Shown: positions 41,101 to 53,100 of the stretch, piece after piece
Numbering within the stretch: the first letter of the stretch is position 1
Layout: each line of letters opens with the position of its first letter
Assembly: GCA_950022655.1 (NCBI GenBank)
Contig: OX465583.1
Span: 8,801,779 to 8,865,778, forward strand
DNA from: Alentia gelatinosa
Taxonomy: Eukaryota > Annelida > Polychaeta > Phyllodocida > Polynoidae
Length of the DNA stretch: 64,000 nucleotides
Reading direction: 5' to 3'
Notes under the pieces: model-generated
What the model saw: the letters and a program-made list of their open reading frames with translations, nothing else
Databases searched by the model: none
Told to the model about the DNA's origin: nothing
Program-made: the position numbers and the translations under genes

Positions 41101-44100
41101 CCGCGTAAAAAGTAACTAGGCGCCCTGATAGTAATAGCGAATGGATTCGGCGGAGACTGAGGTAAGCGGATGGGATCAAGTGAAGAGGCTCGTGTCCACT
41201 GTGTGTCCGGGTGGTGGCCAGTTCACACTGTGCGATTTGAGGTACGCCCAGTCTCAGACTAGCGGGAATGATACAGTTCACACTGTGCGTTTTGAGGTAC
41301 ACCCAGTCTCAGACTAGCGAGAACGATACAGTTCACACTGTGCGATTTGAGGTACGCCCAGTCTCAGACTAGGGGGAATGATACAGTTCACATTGTGCGA
41401 TTTGAGGTACGCCCAGTCTCAGACTAGCGGGAATCGCGCAGTTCACACTATGCTTTTTGAGGTACGCCCAGACTCAGACTGGCGGGAATCGCGCAGTTCA
41501 CACTGTGCGTTTTGAGGTACGTAGGTACACCCAGTCTCAGACTAGCGGGAATGATACAGTTCACACTGTGCTTTTTGAGGTACGTCCAGTCTCAGACTAG
41601 CGGGAATGATACAGTTCACACTGTGCCTTTTGGGTACACCCAGTCTCAGAGGTATGCCTAGTTTGAGACTGGGTCTATGTTCCCGCTAGTCTGAGACTGG
41701 GCGTACCTCAAAACGCACAGTGTGAACTACACGATTCCCCCTAGTCTAAGACTGGGATACCTAGGTACCTCAAAACGCACAGTGTGAACTGCACGATTCC
41801 CCCTAGTCTAAGACTGGGATACCTAGGTACCTCAAAACGCACAGTGTGAACTGCATGGTTCCCGCTATTGATGGTGAGATTCATCAGTGGTATGCTGGAC
41901 CAGGAAATGTCAGAAAAGCTCCAACTGGAACAAGACAACCTCTCACTCACAAGTACACAAAAATGGTACCCACTGCCCATTCGGCTTAACCACCGCCATT
42001 AGAATGAGGAGTAGGGGGCTAGGGCCGAAGAACGGCTATATAGCCGAATTCGGTGATAAAAAAAAGTTGATAAAAAAAGAAGGGAAAAAAAGGTACCAGC
42101 TCGCAAGCCTCCACTCCCCTAACCCGTCTCCCCAGTCGTGCAGTGTGAACCTGCCTTTATACGGAGAGACGGGGCTGGGACAGGGCGGGGCGGGGGTAGG
42201 GGCAGGGGCGGGCAGGGGCGGGGGCCGGGCGGGGCTGACTCGTGGTCCGGGAGAGTTACGGTCAGACTGCCGCTCATCTGATTGTTTCTCTAGTCGGAGA
42301 TTCTCACAGTCCACGTCGCTCGGCGGCTACTTCTGATTAAGTCGGCTGTTTTCTATTTGGGGATTGATGTACCCAGCTTCCCTGAGCCCTAACTGTGTAA
42401 CTGTACACAGACCAATGGAGTCTGAGTAGAGCTGTAATGGGAACCTACCAGGGCAGATTGCCAGTTTATACTCCTTCTTTGAATAAATATCCCGCCCACA
42501 TACACACAGTTTATACTCCTCCTTTGAGTAAATATCCCACCCACATACACTCAGTTTATACTCCTCCTTTGAGTAAATATTCCGCCCACATACACACAGT
42601 TTATACTCCTTCTTTGAATAAATATCCCGCCCACATACACGCAGTTTATACTCCTTCTTTGTATAGATACCCCACCCACATACACACAGTTTATACTCCT
42701 TCTTTGAATAAATATCCCGCCCACATACACACAGTTTATACTCCCTCTTTGAGTAAATAACCCACCCACACACATAGTTTATACTCCTTCTTTGTATAGA
42801 TACCCCACCCACATACACACAGTTTATACTCCTTCTTTGAATAAATATCCCACCCACATACACACAGCTTATACCCCTTCTTTGTATAGATACCCCACCA
42901 ACATACACACAGTTTATACTCCTTCTTTGAATAAATATCCCACCCACATACACACAGCTTATACCCCTTCTTTGTATAGATACCCCACCCACATACACAC
43001 AGTTTATACTCCTTCTTTGTATAGATACCCCACCCACATACACACAGTTTATACTCCTTCTTTGAATAAATATCCCACCCACATACACACAGTTTATACG
43101 CCTTCTTTGAATAGATATCCCACCCACATACACAGTTTATAGTCCTTCTTTGTATAGATATCCCACCCACATACACACCGTTTATACTCCATCTTTGAAT
43201 AAATACCCCACCCACATACACACAGTTTATACTCCTTCTCTGTATAGATATCCCGCCCACATACACACCGTTTATACTCCTTCTCTGTATAGATATCCCG
43301 CCCACATACACACAGTTTATACTCCTTCTTTGAGTAAATATCCCACCCACATACACACAATTTATACTCCTTCTTTGAGTAAATATCCCGCCCACATACA
43401 CACAGTTTATACGCCTTCTTTGAATAGATATCCCACACACATACACACAGTTTATACTCCTTCTTTGAGTAAATATCCCACCCACATACACACAATTTAT
43501 ACTCCTTCTTTGAGTAAATATCCCGCCCACATACACACAGTTTATACGCCTTCTTTGAATAGATATCCCACACACATACACGCAGTTTATACTCCTTCTT
43601 TGAATAAATATTCCACCCACATACACACAGTTTACACTCCTTCTTTGAGTAAATATCCCACCCACATACACACAGTTTACTCTCCTTCTTTGAGTAAATA
43701 TCCCACCCACATACACACAGTTTACACTCCTTCTTTGAATAAATATCCCACCCACATACACACAGTTTATACCCCTTCTTTGTATAGATATCCCACCCAC
43801 ATACACACAGTTTATACGCCTTCTTTGTATAGATATCCCACCCACATACACACAGTTTATATTCCTTCTTTGAGTAAATATCCCACCCACATACACACAG
43901 TTTATACTCCTTCTTTGAGTAAATATCCCACCCACATACACACAGTTTATACTCCTTCTTTGAATAAATATCCCACCCACATACACACAGTTTACACTCC
44001 TTCTTTGTGTAAATATCCCACCCACATGTACACAGTTTACACTCCTTCTTTGAATAGATATCCCACCCACATACACGCAGTTTACACTCCTTCTTTGAGT

Positions 44101-47100
44101 AAATATCCCACCCACATACACACAGTTTACTCTCCTTCTTTGAGTAAATATCCCACCCACATACACACAGTTTACACTCCTTCTTTGAATAAATATCCCA
44201 CCCACATACACACAGTTTATACCCCTTCTTTGTATAGATATCCCACCCACATACACACAGTTTATACGCCTTCTTTGTATAGATATCCCACCCACATACA
44301 CACAGTTTATATTCCTTCTTTGAGTAAATATCCCACCCACATACACACAGTTTATACTCCTTCTTTGAGTAAATATCCCACCCACATACACACAGTTTAT
44401 ACTCCTTCTTTGAATAAATATCCCACCCACATACACACAGTTTACACTCCTTCTTTGTGTAAATATCCCACCCACATGTACACAGTTTACACTCCTTCTT
44501 TGAATAGATATCCCACCCACATACACGCAGTTTATACGCCTTCTTTGAGTAAATAACCCACCCACATACACACAGTTTATATGCCTTCTTTGAATAAATA
44601 TCCCACCCGCATACACACCGTTTATACTCCTTCTCTGTATAGATATCCCACCCACATACACACAGTTTGTACTCCTTCTTTGTATAGATATCCCACCCAC
44701 ATACACACAGTTTGTACTCCTTCTTTGTATAGATATCCCACCCACATACACACAGTTTGTACTCCTTCTTTGTATAGATATCCCACCCACCTACACACAG
44801 TTTATATTCCTTCTTTGAGTAAATATCCCACCCACATACACACAGTTTGTACTCCTTCTTTGTATAGATATCCCACCCACATACACACAGTTTATACTCC
44901 TTCTTTGAATAAATATCCCACCCACATACACACAGTTTACACTCCTTCTTTAAATAGATATCCCACCCACATACACACAGTTTATACTCCTTCTTTGTAT
45001 AGATATCCCACCCACATACACACAGTTTACACTCCTTCTTTGTGTAAATATCCCACCCACATGCACACAGTTTATACTCCTTTGAGTAAATGAAAAAAAG
45101 ACAGTGTAGCCCTTTGTAATTTGATATGTAACTAATGGACATTTCCCTAATACGTTCTGGGACTACAGATTGGATTACATCAATTATTGCTCGCATTTTA
45201 CTAAACATATGATATCAATCTACACAAAACATTGCTACAAATGAAAATACCAAAGGAAATTGAAAGATAATGTTTCCCTAAAATTCAAAAGAAAAGCAGT
45301 CCAGCTTATCTCCATATCCTTTGTGAGATTAACTTTCTTAAAAAAAAAAAACACAACAAAACTAATAAAAATATGCCAAGAGAATCTGTCAGAATGGTTA
45401 CCCAGCACTGCTTCCCTCCAGAGAACTTTTTCCGTGACGGTAGGTACCTCTAGTTGAGGTACAATGTGCCTCTAGTTGAGGTACAATGTGCCTCTAGTTG
45501 AGGTACAATGTGCCTCTAGTTGAGGTACAATGTGCCTCTGGTTGAGGTACAATGTGCCTCTAGTTGAGGTACACTGTGCCTCTAGTTGAGGTACACTGTA
45601 CCTCTAGTTGAGGTACGACCAGATAGAGTGGTAGAGTGTGTTGGAATAAGATTGTACTTAGAAGGCGTGTCGTGACAAACTCTCTCTTTCTCTCTCCCCA
45701 CTTCTCCACGTGGACAGGAGGTAAGTGCCATCTCCCCGCTCAACCCTCATAACATCATCGTGTAGATACGACTGTGTCAGGCTCTAACATGGGACAGTCA
45801 TAGAGATTTTTACCCCCAGTGTATATATATCGTCAGATGCATGGTCACACTGAATTTTTTCAGATATCAGTCACTTGAATGATTTATAGATTAAATCGAT
45901 TAAATCCTAGACCCAGAGGAAATGTGTTTCCATTTCCATGACAATTGGTATTGTTATTTCAAAAATATTCGCCTGATTATGGTTCTATGTTGTAGAAGTC
46001 AGTACAGACTGTATCATTTACAGAAAGAATACCATAGCATACCCTTGCCTGTTATTTATATATTGATTTTTATAAAAAAAAAAAAAAAAAAAAATTTCAT
46101 CGAGCTGAACATATATCGTCCATAATACAGAGATGTTAGTTTTCCACTTTTCCAAGGAAATCCATTTTTTTCCTTTTTAGTATGCGAATTTTGTTTATCT
46201 TTGTGTAAAATAAAGAAAAATATATCCAAGCCACATTCATGCCCATAAAATGAGGTTTGAACCTCCCCATACATCGACAGCCCCATGACATAGCTGAAAA
46301 TTACTAGTTTTCCATGTTTTTAGTCCCCTGAGGCAGCAAATTCCAAATGAAAAAATATTTCCACTGTTCTTCTTACCCCCAACTGACATCCTTGATAAAA
46401 CATATATATATAATTCACATATTAACATGTAACATCCCCAGGATGCTTCTTGACACTCATATTCGGACTAGTGGAATGCCTTAACTCACTGCACACACAT
46501 AGAGCCTGCAGATAGCGAGAAAACTGACTTGGCGTCTAATCTGGTAATTGTTAAGAATTCACACACCAGTAAATACTTGCCACGAAGCCGTTAGGCGGGA
46601 GGGACGTATTTTCGCGTCAGTGAGTGAGTAACAAATGACATATTAAATGCCTGGTCTGTTCTCCCTTTATTATACACCTTGAAATATTTCAAATTTATAA
46701 GAATTTACCTTTAATCTCCATTCAAAGTTTAATTTGGTCATACAGAGCTGGTCTGTTCATGCTGATAGGTCTCCACTCTGTTTACTTTCCTGCCCTGTCA
46801 ATCATTACCCAGAACTAAAGCAAAGTGGGCCGTACATGTCACACTGGGCCGTACATCATATTTTTTTAACCAATGTGAAACATGATGTATTCATGATACA
46901 CTGAGCAGAGGTTAGTAATCTTAAAACAGACGTGCACAGGTGTATAATAAATCTAATTTTGTCTTATTGTGCTAAAGTAAGAAAAGTAAGCTGTTTCTCT
47001 GAAAATAGTAATAAACAAAATTGTTCCTCTGGCCTAACCATATACTGACATAGGGATTTTTGAAAGACTATAATCAGATGAATTCAGAAAAGGGTTATTC

Positions 47101-50100
47101 GAAACTAACTTTGGGTTTGATGGTGATTCAACCTATGAGATGAATTTAGGTAGAAATCTCACCCCTGCACATTTACCGAGGTGAGAGTTCTTTTACTTCT
47201 TCCCACACCACATAGACATGGATGAGTATGTGGTGTGGGAACTAAAAGAACTCTAACCTGGAGCCTACTGAAAATAGGTTAGCCTAAATATCCAGAATAA
47301 ATAACATCTTAAAAGGAAGAAAAATACCTCAGTAAATATGCAGGGGTGTACCGAAATTCATCTCATATTTCAATAACAATCAAACCCAAAGTAAGTCTAA
47401 TAGAACATATTGGACATTAAACTACCCAAACGAACAATATCTAAAGAGATCTTCTCTAGTGTCAAGAGGAATAATTATCCTTCTGCCTTAACTCTGACGT
47501 AGAGAAGAGATTTACTCAGGTTTATTTCATCTTTATGACAAGGGACATCCTTATAAGGAAATGTACTCTTCTATTCCTTGCCTCCCATCCTAGCTTGTAT
47601 ATAGGAGGCAACGGTCTTTCCTGCGAACCCCTTTGCTTTAGATGTAGTTTTTTAGAACTGATGCTAGTCATTCGTGGAATTTATCTTGGCCTGGTATAAA
47701 CGTCCATAGGCTTAACGTTAGGAACTCGTTCCCAACAGGCTTGTGAGTTCGGTAACTCATACTCAATGGACGATAAACAGATACACATTTCCAAGCTAAG
47801 ATAAAATCAGAAACATATTCATGTTTAGTCTGAGTCCCCATTTGCAATCTCATTTGGAGTACTACAGAGTATTAACCCTACTATCACCTCGTTCATATTA
47901 CTGCGCACTCCAAACTCAGTGGTGAACGGGGACTCAGACCAAACTCTCATTAATTTCTTTCTTAATTCTCTCACTCTGATAAATATTTTCTCCGCTAACT
48001 CCAGCTTCCAACGTCACCGAGGAAGAAATCTTGATGGCTGAAGAGAAATTCGAAGAAAGCAAGCAGCTTGCTGAAACTGCCATGTACAATCTTTTGGAGA
48101 ATGACGTAAGTCCGACGACAGTGGTCAATTAGCCACCAGTTGTGTTCTTGTATTCATTATCAATCATATACAAAGACCCCATTGGAAATGCATAGGGACT
48201 CAGTAAACCACTACCCATTATATAAAAAAAAAACACCAAAAAAACACACCCCAAAAAAAAAAAAATCCGTTATATAAAACCTGTCAGATATTATATCTGT
48301 GGTTTACGGATTCAAACCTGTGGCATACGGCCTCAAAGCCATGGTGTACGGGAAAGTAGTCCCTTTGTGCTTTAAAGCAAAAAAATAGTCCATGTTGTTA
48401 TACCCTTTAATATGACCATTCCTGGGTTAATTTGTTGGAAAACATGGATAATTAATACACCAAATGATGATTCTATGGACAGGCGGCTCTGTCGACCACC
48501 CGAGGTTGACGTCGTAATACACTCGCTAGCACTCTTGTATTACTACGTGTCAACCACTCATGGTTTACATCTGCCTATCCACAAAACCATTGTTTATTGT
48601 CTATGTAACAAACATGAGGTAGTCTGGAAGCGACCCTGACGATAAATACACAATATTGACTGTATTGTATTCATTATCCACCTTTTCCTGACAAGTGGTG
48701 TACAGATATTAGTTCATTTTAGGTACGCACTTTTTTTGCCACTCGGAGCAAACAACATATCTGTATGCTCCGGGTATGTAGATACACGCTGCCCATGTGT
48801 TTTCTATGGACACTCTGAATAAGGTGGATAATAAATCCCACAAACAATTGTATAGAGCTGCCTCGAGGTGAGAGGTGTCTTATTAATGGGTCACACTGTA
48901 CTTATAGCTGATTGGTGTATTTTAGCACATGGGATATAAAGATATTATCCCTCATGTAGGAGCATTTTGGCCTAAAAATATTAGTTGCATTGTCCATTAG
49001 CACATTTATCGTTACCTTACATGATTAGGTATTACGGCTAACAATTCCCCATTAGCAGTGATTACTCAGTACATAATAAGTGACCTGCAATAAACGATCG
49101 ATGTTATTGCCACTATAGCAAATCCAACCTGTGTTCTATCGGGTATCTGCAACAAAACTCACTCATACAGGTTTTGTGTGACTTGTACGTAGACCGTGTT
49201 CCTCACTGTGTTCACCTCTAAGAGGAATTAGCCAGGTGTCTTATTGATGGGGTCACACTGTAACTGGGGGTGGGGAGTTAGCTCAGTGGTTAAGGGACTG
49301 GACTTGTAATCCCAAGGTTGTAGGACTATGTGGGTTCGAGTCCCACTGCAGCCACTCTTCTCCTTCACTCCCAGCAGTGGTAGACTTACTGCTATATCAA
49401 AGGCCAGTCCTTCTCATACCATGTCTGTGTGGTGTGGTGTACAGCCACCTTTCTCCTTCACCCCCAGCAGTGGTATATTTACCACTATATCAAAGGCCAG
49501 TCCTTCTCATACCATGTCTATGTGGTGTGGTGTACAGCCGCCTTTCTCCTTCACCCCCAGCAGTGGTAGATTTACTGCTATATCAAAGGCCAGTCCTTCT
49601 CATACCATGTCTATGTGGTGTGGGAAATAAGACTCTCACCATGGTAAACGTGTAGGGATGAGATCGCTACCTAAATTCATTACATAGAAGATTCGATCAC
49701 CACCCTTGTGGTGTAAAAGAACCTTGAGAAAGTCTGGTAAGGATCTATATTGGTTGACTGGACATTAATCAAACCAACCAACCAATTGTAGATGGGCCGT
49801 GTCCTGTTAACCAGTCACACTGTACTTGTAGGTGGTAGGTGTCTTGTTAACGGGTCATACTTTACTTGTAAATATAAAGTGTCTTATTAACGGGTCACAC
49901 TGTACTTGTAGGTGTGAGGTGTCTTGTTAACGGGTCACACTGTACTTGTAGGTGTGAGGTGTCTTATTAACGGGTCACACTGTACTTGTAAATATGAAGT
50001 GTCTTATCAACAGGTCACACTGTACTTGTAGGTGGGAGGTGTCTTATTAACGGGTCACACTGTACTTGTAGGTGTGAGGTGTCTCTTTAACGGGTCACAC

Positions 50101-53100
50101 TGTACTTGTAAAATATGAAGCGTCTCTTTAACGGGTCACACTGTACTTGTAGGTGTGAGGTGTCTTGTTAACGGGTCACACTGTACTTGTAAATGTGAGG
50201 TGTCTCTTTAACGGGTCACACTGTACTTGTAGATCTGAGGTGTCTTATTAATGGGTCACACTGTATTTGTAGGTGTGAGGTGTCTCTTTAATGGGTCACA
50301 CTGTACTTGTAAATATGAAGCGTCTCTTTAACGGGTCACACTGTATTTGTAGGTGGAGCAGATCTCGCAGCTGTCGTCGTTCATCGAGGCTCAGATAGAT
50401 TACCATCGCCAAGCCTCAGATATTTTGTCCTCCCTTGCAGAATCTCTGCAGCAGAGGTAAGCCTTCCACACTACTCTTTGTTTTATCGGCTGAACAGCAG
50501 ACGTCGTTGCCCCATCTGGGAATAGGTCACTCCAGACACAAAACTACATGTGCCTTTTGAAAGGACAAAACCTTCCACTGTGTTAAACTGTCAAAAGCTA
50601 CAAAGAAGTAGGAGAAAATATTTGTGAAGTAATAAAAATCTTGAAAACTGCTATTTGAGGCTATTCCGAAGAAAGATCTAGTTCTTGTTTTCTGAATATA
50701 TGTGTCTCTTTGATAGTTTATAAAATTGTTGTAAGCGTTGGAAAGAATTGATTGAAATATGGCTACATAAAAGACAAGTTTAAATATTTGATAGTCCCAT
50801 CTACCGTCTTGGTCCACTGGGACGTTAAATCACAAAAACAATCACTATTTCACTGTCTTATTGCACTCTTAGGATCAGTGAAATAAAGGATTCCGTTTAT
50901 TTTCTCACCGCCTTACACTAAGATGGCAGTTTTTCTCTATTCCATTTACAGTTTATAAGATCCTTTTTCCAGTGTAAAACAAAGAGAGAGGACATGGAGA
51001 CTCATTCACACTAATAAACAATGGCTCAAACCTCCCCACACACCCAGCACCATTCCATGGCCAATAACGATGTTTTTTTCAACCTCTCTGAGGCAGTAAA
51101 CTCCACATGTTCCCGAATACAGTGACCCAATGTTAAGCCGAAGGCGTCTCGTACTATACACCTATGCCTTAAAATACCCCAAATACCACCCTCTGCTATG
51201 CAAGTGGTAGTTGAGCCATACCACCATACTGTGCCGGTATGGCGCCATACCACCATGCTTTGAAAGCTCGATCTCATTGATTAAGAAAATCAAGTGACCT
51301 ATTTATGACGTGATAAAAATTCAGACAAAAATGTAAAACAGGAAATTAATAGAGAATATTATGAGAATATTAGTACCAAAGGAAATAATTTTAAAACAGT
51401 TTAAATTTGATTACGAAATCACGGCTATAAACATCATACATGGTGTGTAGCAGAAAACAACTTCCGCCCTCCCAAGCGAGTTTGATTTAGGTTTCGAAGT
51501 TGACTTATTTTGGTAAGTTTTTTAATATTTTCAGATATTTAGAGGTGTATAGTACAAGTGAAACTTGTTAACCTAATTGGGACGGCTTATCGTACCTTGT
51601 TACTCTCGGTAATACTATCGCATTCGCTCTGTGAGCTCGTGCGATAATTTTACCGAGAGTAACGCGGTACGATAAGCCGTCCCAATTAGGTTAACTAGTT
51701 TCCCTAAATTATTAGGGGTAGTATAAAATGAGTCCCTTCTTACTTCTTTAATCGGCACTAGTTACCTACCTTTTTTACTAGTTACTTACAACATATAAAA
51801 CGTTAGAATTCTGTCGGATCTGCTGAATGTTTCTTTTTAAATTGTAAAATATCAAATGATGCCATGTAGCATCATTCGCCGATGGCTGGTAATGCCATAT
51901 GGCATCATTCGCCGATGGCTGGTAATGCCATATGGCATCATTCGCCCATGGCTGGTATTGCCATATAGCATCATTCGCCCATGGCTGGTAATGCCATATG
52001 GCATCATTCGCCGATGGCTAGTAATGCCATATGGCATCATTCGCCCATGACTGGTAATGCCATATGGCATCATTCGTCTGTGGCTGGTAATGCCATATGG
52101 CATCATTCGTCTGTGGCTGGGGAATGCCATAGTTGCATCATTAGAAAGGAAAGGGTTAAGGCCCGCCTGTTGAGTGACTTATTTCTTTTCTCACGGGCTT
52201 ACAGAGTGACAGAAGCGGCGAGCAGACCTAAGAGAGAGCGCCAGCCTAAGAGAGCCGTCTCCTCCTCCAACTTCGACAAGTCCCCGGCGTTCGAGAACAA
52301 CTTCGACCTCGCCGACTCAACTGGCTTCAGTCTGTCACCAGCGCCACCAAGCTACAACACTCAGCATGGTACGTCCTGCCAGTAGTCCCCGTAGAACTCG
52401 TATCCCACGCCCATGGAGTATTTAGACAAAAATATCTCAATGGGGGATTATGTCACAAAGGTTAGCCCATGAGTCAATGTGAAGGGTGAGATAAATTCAG
52501 AAACCTATTCAAGTTTAGGGTCAGAGCTCGATCTCATTCAGTTTGAATCACGTAGTAATTCACGCGGCTTCGCCTTGTGAATTACTACGTGATTCAAACT
52601 CTAATGGGATAACAGCTCTGACACTAAACTGTCATAGGTTTCCTCTATATTACATGGAAATAGAGTTTGGCAAGAACGGTCATATGCAAAGTGGATTGGG
52701 ACTCAAAGTGGGAGCGTTAACAAACTTTGAAAGTATATCTGTTAAAAAATTGCCAAACCCACTGTTAATTCATTGCATGACGTTTTATTTAGAGCAGTAC
52801 CGACTTCCATATTCAAGTCCATAAGCTCAGCATGTCCATTTATTTACGCTCCCAAAAACGTAACCCAGTTTTCGTGTATCAAGCCAGATATCACCCACCA
52901 CTTTTTCTGATGCATCATGGGATTGCACTGATCTGGTTCCCTGTCCAATAGCAAAGGCTTCTATACGCTGGTTCCCCGGTCATTCGCTAGGGGGCACAGC
53001 GAAATTTGTCAGTTTTTAAAAAAATATCTCAATAAGTTATCTTTTATTTTTGAAAGGTTGTCATTATTTTATTTTGTACTGTCATCCATTCTAAACCAGT

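Larger units (their letters stand above)
18030..48004 (+). other. EndoA: Giant intron of endophilin A (about 30 kb)
   Basis: Bounded by donor AAAG|GTAGGT and acceptor CTCCAG|CTTCC, phase 1. It separates the BAR helix 2 and helix 3 exons. It is filled with SINEs, MITEs, minisatellites and retrotransposon relics listed separately. The 27130-30140 part is AT-rich single-copy-looking sequence. Candidate microexons are at 25781, 30145 and 45718. Confidence 0.9.

Noticed and set aside
40388..41302. 304-codon Pro/Arg/Thr-rich minus ORF
   Set aside because: Antisense of the GGCGGGC minisatellite, with no recognised domain.
43094..45208. 704- and 684-codon open frames on the minus strand (and 468 codons on +)
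   Set aside because: They lie wholly in the 45-bp tandem array; the period is a multiple of 3, so absence of stops is trivial. No start context, splice sites or domain.
49266..49355. A tRNA-Thr gene
   Set aside because: A and B boxes and anticodon-like loop are present, but the acceptor and other stems do not pair well and the sequence continues into the SINE body; the same head occurs at several SINE loci.
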